A stretch of 64,000 nucleotides of DNA from Angiostrongylus vasorum (GCA_018806985.1 JADANN010000462.1:797501-861500); one strand, 5' to 3'. Positions 50,401 through 62,389 are shown, numbered from the stretch's first letter. Notes: generated by a model from the letters alone, not told the origin. Program-made: numbers and translations.

Positions 50401-53400
50401 GTTTGGGGTGAAGGCAATGTTGCTGAATCAACAGTGCGAACATGGTTCCCGAAATTCCGATCTGGTGATTTCGACTTCGAAAGTAAGGAAGGCCGCGGAC
50501 GTCCCAGCGAAGTTGAAGACGATGAATTGAGGGTACTAGTGGAAGGAGACACGAACAAGCTTGCAGAACAGCTTGAAATAAACGCAGAAACAATTTCCAC
50601 TCACTTGAATCGTATGGAAAAGACAAAAAACTCGACATGTGGGTGCAGCACGAATTAAACGATAATCAAAAAGATTGCCGTTTTGAAGTGTCTTCTGCTG
50701 TTTTTCTGCGCAACAAAAACGACCATTTTCTCGATCCAATTGTGACTTGCGACGAGAAGTGAATTCTGTACGGCAACCGGCGACCTTCAGCTCTATGGTT
50801 GGATTGCAATCAGGCTCCACAGCACTTCCCAAAGCCGAAATTGCACCAAAAAAAAGATTTGGTGAGCGTTTGGTGGTCTGTAGTCGGGCTGATTTATCAC
50901 AGCTTTTTGAATTCGGGCGAAACGATTACGGCAGAGAAGTATTTCCAGCAAATACGAATTGCACGGTAAACTCCAACAACAACGACCGGCATTAGTCAAC
51001 AGAAAAGGACCAGTTCTCCACGACAACACCCGACCTCACGTTGCGGAAGCAGCGGTGCAGAAGTTAAACGAGTTGGGCTACGAAACTTTGCCTCATCCGC
51101 CATATTCATCAGACTCGCCTACTGACCACCACTTTTTCAAGTACCTTAACAACTTCTTGGGCAAGAAATGCTTCACTACCCACGATGACGCAAAAAATGC
51201 CTTCAACGAATTCATTGCTTCCAGAACTCAAGAATTCTATGCAACAGGAACAAATAAACTTTTTTTCTCGTTGGCAAAAATGTGTAGATTCAAATGGTTT
51301 TTATTTTGACTAATACAGTCTTGTTTGAAGCGAGTTATGACGTTTTAAATAATAAGGTTAAAAAACGCTCTTTTATTTCTGAAGAACCTAATAGTTGACT
51401 GTTTTATCATCTCATCCACAGAAAAGGAGTGAACAAATGTCGTGTTATTAAAGGAACAGCCACAGTACTTAAAATTCACCTGATATGAAGCGGAGGGAAA
51501 CGCCCTACATCTTGAAGTGCTATAGAAAACCAAGTAACAAAAGCATACTGATTCATTGCCTCTCTCCTCACCCATCACACACAAGAAGGGCGCTAGTGAG
51601 AAACGTTTGGAACGGCCACCAGTGTGCACAACAAGTGAGCAGAATGAGGATTATACGGACTTGGCACGAATGATAGCTATTTTCAACGGCTACGAAACGG
51701 TAACTGGTTCGAGATAGGTTTGGAAGAAAACCATGCCCCAAAATCATCTCTAGTGAAAATAAGTTCTCGTTTATTCTGCCTCCCATTTCGAACGAAATAA
51801 GCACAGCTATAAAACGTTGCTTAGTATGGACCGGTTTAGAGAAATCGATAGCAGTGATTGAAATACCACCAAGCAATCTCATACGCCAGCTAGTTCGTAA
51901 CCACCTATATGACCGACTATGCACAACGCAATGTTGCATAATTTGGTCAAATGGAAGAGACGGTGATAACATGAGTTCAGGTACGATGTACCTAGTCTCG
52001 TATAAGACGCATGGGGAGGAATATGTTGGCGAAACTGGTAGATCAGTCTGCGTTTGTATAAAAGAGCACCTAGGTGGAGTCTCAGTGGCAAACAAAACAC
52101 TCCAGTAGGCACGCATAGGACACCCAAACATAACGGAGAAGGTTTTGACGTAAAAGTATTATTCTCGCTTTGGAATACGAAGCATCAGCGCATAAAACAC
52201 TTGGACCGTTTTGGGTAAATTCCAAAAATCCAGAGATGAAGCTTGAGGTCTGCTGTGATTACGCGTGATTCCACGCTGTGTCTCAGGTCGATTTTTCAAT
52301 GGGCCAGCCACATTTCCCACCCATGTGAGACTCTGTGCAAGTGGTCTACAATAACTGGAGAACTTGGGAGCAATAAAACGGTGAGTGTTTAAGAGAAGCT
52401 GTTCACTTTGCGGATAAACATTTACGTATTAGGTTTTCTCTGCTAAGGTTTGCGTGTGTTTGAGTGAGTAAATCGCATATCAATTTAGCGCTTCCAACTC
52501 GCACGAGGGCGAAATCGCCGAAACAATAACCTATTGTGGATCAATAAATACTCTATAATAATCTCATGTTTACTGGTCAAGAAAACAATGAATTACTGGT
52601 CAATTAAGAGAAGTTGGTCCTGTAATAAATAACGCCTCAGCAAAATGGTCCTCTCCGTATCTAAACTTATCATGAGACACTTAGCAATAGTTAAAATTGA
52701 AGTGAAGGTCGATGAACGAGGGCTGTTTTATCTTCGACTGTAACATCACTAGGCGAAACAAATACGGCATTCAGTTGGGTTGGGTATGTGATGCCCCTGT
52801 TCGACAACCGGTGTGCAAGTATTCTTCACGATTGGTTTTCACCGGATGTGTAGTGCAAATCACGGTTCGCAGACCCATGGACAGAAGCATGTACATGATT
52901 ACAGGGTAAAGATTTGCTGCTATTTATGTCCTGCAAGCAAGGTACAGATAAAGACTTTCGAATGGCTAAACCCTCAGTGGGTGTTTGGGTAATACAAATG
53001 GTTTACATAGGATCGTTACACACAATTTTTTACGCCTAATCTTCCGTGGAACACTTTTTTACGGGAATTCATTTGCAGTTCAATAATTTCATATTTTAAG
53101 AGGTTGTTTTAGTATCTGCAACAAATGCGAGCATTACAAACAGCTACACTCGCTGCGGTCGCAGCTAGTGCAACACCGGCACCTTCTTCTGTCTGTGCTG
53201 ATCGACAAGCCCTTGCTCACATGATCCGGAATAATCAAGTACACCTTGCATTTGAGACGGTTAGCCCATTTTAATGTTCATCTTAATTAAGTAGTAGTTT
53301 ACCTTGTATTGATCCAATATTGACTGCGCGTCCTAAATAGGTACTGGAATGTTTACTCAGTAAACTGTTCTCGATACCAAGTTGCTGAAATTGATCTTTT

Positions 53401-56058
53401 TTTCTGGAACGAATTTTTTACCAGCTCAAATTACTAACGTAGCTAAAGCATTATTTATTCCAAAATGACTAACGTTTTGGTGGATTTCGTCTTCATCATA
53501 GCCTGGAAAGGTTTGTAATAACTCGCAGTTTATTCATTCAGATACTTCTGCGTCCGTAAATAAGAGAAGCCAAAACTTATATTTTTTTTCGTATAGTAAA
53601 CAGCCCTCTTCAAGCTTACCGTTTCTTTTTTCTTCTGTGTTTTCAACTTTTTGAGGGAGACCAACCACACAGTGTTTACACATATGAAGGTTGTCTGTCT
53701 CAGGTCAAAAAAAATCAACCTAAAATATTGGATGAAAACATGTATAATTACAAGGCATTTCTGCATTTCGTGTTTAAGTTTTCAGAGTTTGTCCATAATG
53801 CCTTAAAAAAACCCTTTATGCGGTGATGTTCTACACTTTTATACGAAAGCCGTGAAATTTTTCACGTTGGACAAGCAAATTCCGCGCTAGTGTAAACAAT
53901 TATGTGCGATTCGTCCCTCTCACTAAGTAGAAGACGCATAACAAATAGTGTATCATAATGAAATTGTTTATCAAGGGATGAAAATATGGCTTGGGTTTTT
54001 TTCGTCATGGCTATAAAAAGTACTTCGCTGAGTAGGTTACATGTCGTTGTTACCGTTTCGAAACTTTGAAACAGGCAAAATCTTCCCAAATAGTAGTTAC
54101 TGTAGAATAAATATTGTACTAGGAACCTTATTAAAAGCACACAAACTTACTGATCGGTGCGAAGTTTAACAGAAAGTCACTCTTGGGATTTACTAGCGTT
54201 ACGGTCTATGGAACAAAACCAGCCTTGTTGTAATATACGCAGCAGAATTGGGCGACGATCTCTTTGTTGCCATTTTGTGAACACGTTTTTTGTATTCTAT
54301 CTTATATATGTTCATTGTTTTGCTGTGGTTACTAAGTTTTCGCTTGTAGGCATTGAATCAGGGCGATCAAGCAGCTTTGGAATTTGTTTGCAATAATGTT
54401 GATCCTGATGAGTTGTTTCGACATCCGGGTGCGCTATCACAGCCAGTGTTGATATCTCTTTTGCAACAACTTTCGTTACGTCTTGATTCGGACACTGATT
54501 TGAAGTTTCGGTGAAAGGATTTATTCAATATGTATTTAGAAAGTGCCTAAATTTCGTTACGTCTACCTTTTTTGTAAACAGGCCAATTAAGGTATATGGA
54601 ACACATTGTTGATGTTCTCCAACCACATGACGACGATATTGGAATGATGGTGCCAAAAGTTGTAGAAGGTTTGATGCAAAGTTTAACTGGTAAGTCTGCA
54701 ATATAGTTCTGTTTTCGTCTCCTATGAATGTGTATTTGAGACGCTTCCTGACTGAGGATTTGGTTAGGGGGTAGGTTGGTTTGGTATGATGGATGAGACG
54801 GTTTCGTAGCTCAACCGATCTAAATTTTGAAGCTTTAGTTGTGCAACATGTGTTAGAGTGACGTCATGCAAGAGTAATAGATCCTTTCTGCTGACCGACG
54901 ATGGATGCATACGCTGTAGTTTCCGATTTATTTCATTGTCTTTGTGTCAGTACTTCTTCATTGTGATAGTTTGTTCAAGGTTCAAAGGATTGTAATGGTG
55001 TACATCTTTCAAAGGCGATGAGACCATTACAATTCACCTTTTATGCGAATTCGCTTTGGGAACGTTTTGGAGCTTCTTCCAAATTCATCTACTTCGCTGA
55101 ACGCCGTCGTTTGCCGGATACGATCTATTTTTTCATCACTTTAAATCGAGAAATTGGTGGTTTGTGTTGCATAAAAGAAGCGAATAGTTGACCACATAAT
55201 GGTGATCTCGTCGCTCTTCATTCATTTCGTGTCGCCACGCATTTACCAAGTTTATTTGCCTCTCCGTTCTCGTTCAAATGAGAAACGATTGACAAGTTGG
55301 GAGTGTTGAGTTGTTCTGCTACCTCCAACTAGTTTTTAAGGAGGCCACTTTGATCATCGGCTTCGGCTGATCGTTATCAACTGCTGAAAAGCGTCTGCAA
55401 CTTTTCCGTCGCAAAGACGAGGGTACGAAGCCCTACGAAACATCTGTGTATTTTGCGTTCAGCAGCCTTCCTCACCCTATACTTTGAAGACATTTCGAGT
55501 TTCTGTGGCTCCTTTATGTCCATGTTTAAACTCATAAGGCAAGACAATGCGAGTTGTTTGTTTTTAGAGTACCATTTAAACCGGCCCAAAATCGTTGAAA
55601 ATTAATTCTTGCATATAATGTAGTGTGGAAAATAGTCACGGAAGAAATTAATAGTTTTTTATTCCAATTAATAAAGTTCATAGGCTATGCTTTTGTTAGA
55701 GCACAAATGCAAAAATCTTTTCGGCCGCATGTTAGTCATGAACTACACAACTTACATCGTAAAAAATCTGTTTGATTTAAGCTGCCCTTGCAAGAATTTC
55801 TGCCTCTCTGTAAGTTTTTTTGGTTGATCTCGCTTGCTTTATTAGGGAAGAAACTCTTTAATAACATGTACTTCAAAACGTGCCAAGTATGGTTCGATGA
55901 ACTCTTTGGAACGTATTAGTCAGTCTAAATTCGTAGGACTTTTAGTTTTCAAAACTGTATATGACATTTCAGAGTTCTACAATACTACGGGCAATCCTTC
56001 ATTGAAACGACAAGCTCGGGTTCTCAATCAGTTGGTAAGGAACCTACGCAAAATTTGA
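43173..56058 (+). CDS. edc-4: EDC4 / Ge-1 enhancer of mRNA decapping (15 exons)
   Basis: Scaffold of the cytoplasmic decapping complex, known in the family to join the decapping activator DCP1 and enzyme DCP2 in P-bodies. Exons: 43173-43237, 43401-43539, 43657-43785, 44514-44876, 45191-45381, 45466-45779, 46239-46425, 46656-46770, 46911-47004, 47080-47228, 47493-47633, 53113-53259, 54350-54510, 54592-54689 and 55973-56058. All phases agree, giving 792 residues. Residues about 55-400 match the EDC4 WD40 region (LIKGFSKAPVDL, PRVMWCPY, ISPDSTAVAIARADG, FWRHCLVV). Residues about 475-660 are helical and coiled-coil-like. The C-terminal domain (LAFETALNQGDQAALEFVC, GALSQPVLISLLQQLS) is diagnostic. 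Shorter than human EDC4 (about 1400). The start has two in-frame ATGs, 43173 and 43179. A possible poly(A) signal is at 56468. Intron 11 (5.5 kb) holds a PLE and a mariner. Confidence 0.93.
44048..44112 (+). repeat. relic duplication of the start of EDC4 exon 2
   Basis: About 65 bases match 43378-43440, including the pyrimidine tract, the acceptor CAG and the first about 40 bases of exon 2 (CTCGGATAGAGTGATC against CTCGGATGGAGTGATC). The copy lies in intron 3, in the same orientation, about 670 bases downstream. Confidence 0.7.
47378..47441. repeat. (AT)n microsatellite
   Basis: About 60 bases of alternating AT, interrupted once by a C, in EDC4 intron 10. The ends read TATGCATA on both sides, so the tract is self-complementary. 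Confidence 0.9.
47634..49379. other. EDC4 intron 11, left part
   Basis: AT-rich. Contains a hammerhead-like motif (48395-48422). From about 48900 onward there may be traces of the N-terminal part of the PLE protein, too decayed to place. Confidence 0.4.
48395..48422 (-). other. hammerhead-like motif, EDC4 intron
   Basis: On the minus strand CUGAGGA (48420-48414), a 4-bp stem with loop AAAC (GGCG/CGCC), and GAAA (48400-48397). This is one of the copies with a perfect CUGANGA core. It lies about 1 kb before the PLE coding remains and may mark its left terminus. Confidence 0.35.
49380..52560 (+). mobile_element. decayed Penelope-like element interrupted by a mariner
   Basis: Coding remains run in order. 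Frame 49391-49610 matches the N-terminal part of the PLE reverse transcriptase (MIAKLPDIGKNGEFAV). The segment 49880-50118 has MTPLLQAILELF and GQCLGPNLA and leads into CRYI. The frame resumes at 51394 with VDCF, then YRKPSNKSILIHCLS at about 51520-51565. A connector follows (IPPSNLIRQLVRNHLYDRL), and the GIY-YIG region has YLVSYKTHGEEYVGETGR. The 3' end near 52500-52530 carries a degenerate GAGGGCGAAATCGCCGAAAC motif. Stops and frameshifts make it non-functional. It lies in sense orientation in EDC4 intron 11. Confidence 0.85.
50119..51391 (+). mobile_element. mariner transposon (Hsmar1/cecropia-like), inactive,  nested in the PLE
   Basis: 1273 bp with a TA duplication on each side (50117-50118 and 51392-51393). 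About 28-bp terminal inverted repeats begin TTGGGTTGTTCAG at left; the right end, reversed, begins TTAGGTTCTTCAG. The transposase starts at 50314 (MSKTDFRRIFFHEL) and resembles the transposase part of human SETMAR. The helix-turn-helix region is followed by VTCDEK, HDNTRPHVA and PTDHHFF, which hold the three catalytic aspartates of the DD34D motif. The gene is broken: at least three frameshifts (near 50610, 50900 and 51260) and a Trp-to-stop change just after VTCDEK. Confidence 0.93.
52561..53112. other. EDC4 intron 11, right part
   Basis: No feature recognised between the PLE remains and exon 12. Confidence 0.4.
53430..53535 (-). other. solo PLE terminal-repeat-like fragment
   Basis: In EDC4 intron 12. 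On the minus strand it reads TTTCCAGGCTATGATGAAGA, then a decayed stem and AAAACG, then GGAATAAATAATGC. Order and strings match the PLE terminal repeats at 20080-20170, with an eroded core. Confidence 0.4.
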
Positions 56059-57267
56059 TCGTTTTATAGAACATAATAGTCAGTTAGAAGAATTATATCA
56101 AGTTGGTAGTCCCGAGGATAATCAAAAGCTTGCATTGTGCCTTGTAGGTTTTAAAAATCCCTCATCACATGTATCCGTATTATTTACATCTCATCATTTT
56201 GAATTTTGGTTGCTCACTTTTGTTGTTTGTGTTCACATGCACCGATCAAGATGTTTCGTTAAAAATAGGATCACGAGTAGACGTAGGCTAGGGGTATTTC
56301 TAGTGTATTGTACGAAGCAAGTTACATGTGTTTTGACGATGCAGAGCAACTAAAATAATGTCTTTTTGATTGTGCTATAGCCTCTACCTACTTCACCTCT
56401 TTATGCTTCTCTGTACACTTTTTCATCTGATAAGATATACCGGTGCATACAAAACGTGGGTAACAGTAATAAATATTCACCCGCACACTATTGTTATTGT
56501 GCCGTCTTCCATGTCACTGTATTTTGACGAGCTTCGTCATCGGAGAGAACGTTGCTTATGAGAAATGGATTCGTTTCCCAATGTCCATTGCGAGGAATAC
56601 CTCCTAATGTAACGGCTATGTGCGCCTAGGCTGGAAGGCTATCACGATGAACAACCTAGTCCACAGCTTGCCATGAGAAGACTGGCGTTTTGGTAATCCT
56701 TCAATGATGTAGTGAAAGAAACAAATCACACTTTCCTTATCTCTTCCAATTTACCACTCTTCCTCACCCAATTGTGTTTCCTAAAATTGGACGCTATGTA
56801 GGAAGAGTGAAAATGATAGCAGCGTTTTCCGATGTTCTATATCAAAAAGGGTGATCCTAAGGGTATCTCGTATCGCGCGGAAGAAGGAATTTCGAGCTCT
56901 GGCTTGCGCTGACGATTAAAAGCCAGGTCTTTCCACAGAGACTGATATGCCGCAAATCGCGTGAACTGGATGCTATTCGTTTTAACAACCAACGGAGAAC
57001 GGACGTTAGCAACGGCGTCCTCGTGAGTATCAAGTGCATAACAATAAGACCATCGACTTGATGGTCAGTCTTCTATACGAAGAATTCGTAGAACGAGATT
57101 ATTATGCTATGTAGTCCCTAGAATAGTGGGATACTCTTGCATCCAACAAGGATAGATGGCGACTTGACTGGCTTTTAGTCACTCGATCATTAATACGAGT
57201 ATAGGTACAGGTGATTGTTTGGCCACGTTCTTTCTGCTACTAATTAGATTATTTTTGAACTATGTGG
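56059..57267. other. EDC4 3' region and intergenic sequence
   Basis: A possible poly(A) signal AATAAA is at 56468-56473. Nothing else recognisable before U copy 7. Confidence 0.4.
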
Positions 57268-57277
57268 TTACCAAATA

Positions 57278-57658
57278 CTTGGTACTTGATTCTTGAACGG
57301 CCCGTCCTCACGGTTTATGTGGGCCCAGCATATTCTCGATTTTCCAGAGATTTGTTGGCTAAGCCATTGTGGTCCCCTGGCATCTCGAGGTCAGCCTTGC
57401 GAAAGTTTGCCCCCAGGTCGTCACCACCACAGGCAGTCGTAGCCCTTGCGGATCACAGAAAGATTTGCCACAATGCGACTTTGACTTTGATACCAGGACA
57501 GTGGTGGATCCTGGTATTGGTTTATAGGCTTTCTGATGGAAACGCTGGACTCCTCACCTTAGGAGACACTTCCAAAAGGACGAATCACCCAGCTGTACAT
57601 CGCAGCCCGACATCCAGGAACACCTAGCCACGATGAGGCGGTAAACCGTTGGGAGGAA
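57278..57658 (+). mobile_element. SINE-like family U, copy 7 with target-site duplication
   Basis: 381 bp flanked by perfect 10-bp repeats TTACCAAATA at 57268-57277 and 57659-57668. It lies between the convergent EDC4 and kinase genes. Confidence 0.85.
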
Positions 57659-57668
57659 TTACCAAATA

Positions 57669-58214
57669 TTGCGCTATAATAGTATTTTATACATAGTGTG
57701 AACGACGATTGCTATCAAGACCGTTAATACGATGATACCTAATAAGAATGTCATTAAACAAAGCAATTTAATGAGAATAGATGTTTTGGTAAACGAAGTT
57801 TTGATCGGCAAATATCCAACTCGCTTGAAGTGCCATCCACTCAGAATGTACACAGTCATGATATCCGGCTCGAAGCTGTTCGTCCTGAAAAAAGCTAGAA
57901 CACTCATTTCCCGACTCAGCTGCTTTTTGCCTGTTCTTTAATGAATTATGCAGCACTTTTGTTGTCAATGATCAAGGAAACGCTTGAATGTTATTGCTAC
58001 CGAGGATGAAGTGAGCGTATCATGTCATTCAAAGGAACTTCTAAATAGGAAATAATTAAACTGTCCCGAAAGTTCTGACGAATATTTTGTATGACTCACG
58101 AAATGAAGGTCCCACACTAAGATCTTAACGTAGAATGCGAAAGACATGAAGCTCTTTGCCTTTTGAGTGCAGGAAGCGAAATCAGTTCTCGCAATAGAAG
58201 TAAGTGGAAGATGT
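57669..58214. other. intergenic, downstream of kinase stop
   Basis: Probable 3' untranslated region of the minus-strand kinase gene. I found no clear poly(A) signal on that strand. Confidence 0.3.
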
Positions 58215-61200
58215 CTAACGAAACAACACGTGCACTTCAGTTTGTCGTACCGGTTCCAGTAATGAAGCGATAAGTCGTCTGCATGGCGGTGAGGGTATCG
58301 AATCAGGAAATGAGACGAAAGCAGTTTGTGATGAGTTGGGTAGGTTGTCCTAAAAAATTTCTTCTGTTGTCAAGATTATTCAGTCGCTGATAAAAATGCG
58401 ATAAGTGATAAGATACCCGAACTCTCATTACATTGTGTAGTTTGTCTGTGACGGCTAACATTGAAGCAGTATATTTACGAATATCAGTGTTAGTGGAGTT
58501 TATGCTAAAGTATTTACAAGTTACTTCCAAGTTCACCTTTGGCCATTTCCCGATGAGCATTGTGTAAAGAACGATGCCAAGAGCGTACCAGTCCGCTGCA
58601 TAGGAGTCGTAGGGTTTGTAAACAGTAACTTGAGGAGCCAAGTAAGGCCTCGTTCCACAAAATGACCGCGACCTGAAATTAGAGAATTCAGCAAATAATT
58701 CTTGAAACAACAATTTTAGCGACTTGTAAACGATACAGGAGAGAAGGGTGTAGCGCAACGATTAGAGATGCCCTATGGAATACACACACTGGATTAATCG
58801 CTGGTCTGACCCGGTACTCCCCAGGATGGTAAATTAGCACCAAATTTGCGTGGTAGGATAACGGCGCTGAGTTGATATATCGACAGAGCACCGAAAGTCA
58901 TTGTATAGGTCATGTATGATGCATTCAGTCAGTTCAAAGATGCTGAATCAAGTCGAACACAAGGCGCATCCCTAAGGAATTGGTGAACCGCCACAGTTTT
59001 CGTGCTAAGCTAAGAAATTGGATCGCCAGTCCTAAGAAGCGGTATAATGAATGATATAGGATATATGATATATATATAATGATATATGATATTTCCGCGC
59101 CAGTTTAGGGATGCATCGGTAACGTCCTCGAGTTTCGCCATTACCAGTTGGTCCCAAGACTGTGAATTGCAAAAAAACAGTCAGTAGGAGAATTTATAAG
59201 TAATGTGTTGTGGCTGGCTTCTGAGGATGTTCCCTTATATACGAGGCGTTTGCATCCATTTTTCACACAGGAACATGGCGAAGAGTGGCGCTGTGGACCT
59301 CGCCGACTTAATATTTAGGTGACAAGTTGAATGTTTTTTGCTGTACCGTTCTCTACGGGCAATAAACCTTGCGAATCCAAAATCTGCCAACTTCACGTCG
59401 CCATTTGAATCCAGCAGAATGTTCTCGAGTTTTATATCCCTGAAGCATGAAAGGATAGAAGTCGTTCAGAAAATTTCGTAATGAACTGTCCTACCGATGA
59501 ACAATATTTCTTTCGTGCAAGTAGTGGACAGCTTCCATAAGTTGACGGAACATACGCACTCCTTGTGGCGCTTCTGTAAAAAACTTCATTTTTCCCAAAC
59601 GGAAAAATTTGAACTCGATCACAAACATATGCCTTGGTGAAGTGATTCTTGATACTTGATACTTGAACAGCCCGTCCTCACTAGTTGTGCGGGCCCCAGT
59701 ATAATCACCATTTTTCAGAGATTTGCTTGGTTAAGCCATTGTGGTTCCCTGGAATCCCGAGGACAACCTGGCCAAAGTCTGCCTCAGGTGGTCACCACGA
59801 CAGGCAGTCGCAGCCCTTGTGCACCAGAAGGAGATTTGCCACCATACGACTTTGATGCCAGGACGGTGGTGGATTCTGGTATTGGTTTACTCTTAGCTAG
59901 GCTTCCTGATGGAAACGCCGGGCTCCTTCTCAGCTTGGGAGACCCTGCCGGGAAGATGAATCCCCCCGCTGTACATCGCAGTCCGACACCCAGGAACACC
60001 TCCTAGCCACGATGAGGCGGTAAACCGTTGGGATGGAAGTGATTCTTCCCAGTAATAATTTAAGTCATCAAAGGTACAATTTCCTTGAAATGGGTATAAC
60101 AACAATAATGAGTGAAATATAGCGACAGTTGATTTGACAAGGAGTACAGAATGATCAACGACGATGCGGATAACTTGATTCAGAGTCCTGATGGAAACCT
60201 AGCCGGACTGCGCTGGTCCCAGTGTGAAATGCTCTGCAGTTCTAGGACTCTAGGACTTCATGAATATAAATTGAGGCTCGTTATTGAGAAAGAAAAGAGT
60301 AGTTGGGACGAGAGAAGAAGCCGCACACCCACGCATAATGTTATCGTACCCCACTATTTTCAACCGTTTTGTTCCAACTACAAGAAAAAAAAATAGGTCT
60401 AGAGGAATCCAAAAAAACCGGCCATTTAGTCAACAGCTGCTTAGAAATGCAGCCCAAAGAAGAGCAATGATTTCAAGCTAAGGAAGCGGCATAAAACCAT
60501 GTTCCCAAAGATTTGCTAACACTGCAGAACGTCAGGTATACGCCGCTAATTCCCTTTCTGAGATGGCGCGGCTTCTGGTGGCGGCCAGTTTCAGTCCAAA
60601 AGAATCCAACTAGGCTTCTATACGATGCGCTTCCTGCTACGTTTAGTTTACCACGGCAATTTCATCATACTCGTCGAGCCAATGTCCACCAAATTGGATC
60701 TTGTCAATCTTCAGACTTCAGACTTTCTCATGCAATCCAATTCTAATACTTTGAGAGCTTTGTACTTGCTAGATGACTGTTACGGTGAGACAATCATACC
60801 TAAGAGGGGTGGAGAAATTTTCTCAATTCATCACTGAAGAATTGGCGTGAACTGTTCGTATATGCAAATCATTAGACGTATTATAGAGTAATGTCTACCA
60901 TCGATTCCTTCGGAAACATACCTTTTATTCGTTTTTCTTTAAGGATCAGCTCGAGGAGTGTGCCTTTTTCATAGAACTCCGAAACAATCACGATTTTTGT
61001 CGGAGAGGGTGTCATAACGGAGAGGCAACGTGAAAGATGTGGATGCCTCACCTAAACTATAGAAAACGTTTAAAGGTCTTAAACTGCTAACCTTTGGTGG
61101 CGGGCTCACCTTAATAGTGATATCTAGTTCTCGTGGTAGAAACTTATCTGCTATGGCAGGCGGAAGCCCTTTTTTATTTATGATTTTGATAGCAACCATC

Positions 61201-61610
61201 CCACGATAACTGCATAAACAGGCTAAAATTTATGAATCGATATAACTCTACTTGTTTAAGGCGAGCTTACAGATGAGAAAATGTGCGGTAGACGACTGAG
61301 TGCGCCGTGACGGCGATCGGGGCCTCGTTGAGTGGAGCGTAAAGTATTTCACGTAGCCTAAACTAGAGGTTATTTCCATTACAACAAAACAAGTCTTCCA
61401 CCTAGAATTCCACAGTCGTGTTTTTTAAAAAGGTGCTAGAGAGTTGGACGGAAAATACACAGGGTGCCGGCTGAACGACATTAACGACTGTGTGCTGCTA
61501 CCAAGGAATCTCTAGCTGTCAGCACTTTATAGTTCTGATCATAGAACTCACTGTGGCAGAAGCTGTTCGGTGGATGGCGATGGAGCTACTGGTGGAGATG
61601 TCACATTCAT
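58215..61610 (-). CDS. TSSK-like serine/threonine protein kinase (eight exons)
   Basis: Minus-strand exons: 61610-61552, 61357-61271, 61209-61110, 61051-60922, 59573-59495, 59439-59347, 58672-58537 and 58349-58215. All phases agree, giving 272 residues from MNVTSPPVAPSP. Kinase motifs are in order: VAIKII (Lys 57), alpha-C FLPREL (Glu 76), HYLHERNIVHRDIKLEN (Asp 153, Asn 158), ADFGFAR (Asp 171), SFCGT and DWYALGIVLY. FLPREL and the HRDIKLEN/DFGFAR pattern point to the testis-specific kinase (TSSK) group of the CaMK branch, small kinases usually expressed in male germ cells. Odd points: the glycine-rich loop region (about residues 33-43) has no glycine, and APE reads APQ (Gln 197). The C-lobe ends soon after LIASLLEP, so the last exon may be incomplete or the protein short. 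SINE U copy 8 lies in intron 4 and a SINE S copy in intron 6. Confidence 0.87.
58746..58995 (+). mobile_element. SINE family S inside kinase intron 6
   Basis: Plus-strand copy, antisense to the kinase gene, 74 bases upstream (in gene direction) of exon 7. The head starts GTGTAGCGCAACGATTAGAG; the body is moderately diverged. Confidence 0.7.
59651..60035 (+). mobile_element. SINE-like family U, copy 8 with target-site duplication
   Basis: 385 bp, well preserved, flanked by perfect 12-bp repeats GAAGTGATTCTT at 59639-59650 and 60036-60047. It lies in kinase intron 4, antisense to the gene. This is the best copy for deriving a consensus. Confidence 0.9.
60048..60921. other. kinase intron 4, remainder
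   Basis: No exon or repeat recognised. Open frames at 60151-60400 and 60513-60840 have no convincing splice context. Confidence 0.4.
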
Positions 61611-61814
61611 TTTGCTTGAAGAGTAAGAAATGAGCCTTACCTATCATCATATCGATACTGATAAGAGATTTACCTGACGTAAACGTGGGTGATATCATAA
61701 TATGTGCACTTCTGTTGAATCCTCTGTGAACTAAAGTCAAGAAAAATTAGTATTAATCAGAATTAGAAGCATGTACGTAATTTACATTGTGATTTACAAG
61801 TTTGTGCACCCAAT

Positions 61815-62046
61815 CTAAAGCTCACGCGCCTCAGACCCACCACGTCTTCCATCCTTCCGGGCTCAGCAAATGGCTACCAGACTTATTTGGGAGGACAGCG
61901 GCACTAGATCGACACATCGGTAGGCCACCGCGAGTCACTTTAAAGGCCAGATATGCATTCAATCACCTCCAACGATGCTTAATGAAGTAGAATGCATAGG
62001 GAACCCCTCAGTAATAGATCAATGCTGAGAACTTTATCCATTTATC
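61815..62046 (+). mobile_element. SINE family S, 5'-truncated
   Basis: The tRNA-like head is lost. The body (AGGCCACCGCGAGTCACTTT, GCATTCAATCACCTCCAACG) is well preserved, and the end is the TTTATCC tail. Confidence 0.75.
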
Positions 62047-62389
62047 CTTCAATTCCCTCCTTCCCTAAATGTCGAACCTCAAAGTCCAAATACAGCAAAG
62101 CAGTCGTTTCAACGTCATCTTCACCAACAGCTTTCTCTGCATACTCCCTTCAACAGCACTATTCTCTCTCCATGACACAAAATCGTCCTATAAAGTCCTT
62201 CACAAATTGCTATGCTAAAGAATAGATATAGCTGGCCCACTTCCCAAACACCTAGGTTGAACAAGGAATTGATTGGAGGAAAAGATTTGAGCAAAAAAAG
62301 TTCCGTGAGCAAAATAAACGGATAAAAAAGTAAATGTTTCAGACCAATGCATATTGTATACACCTGTGAGGCGTTATGTCTTAAGAGCC
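62047..62389. other. no recognisable feature
   Basis: Intergenic sequence upstream of the kinase start; nothing identified. Confidence 0.4.

Noticed and set aside
51345..52131. Long minus-strand frames across the PLE and mariner ends
   Set aside because: They are antisense shadows of the PLE connector and GIY-YIG coding remains.
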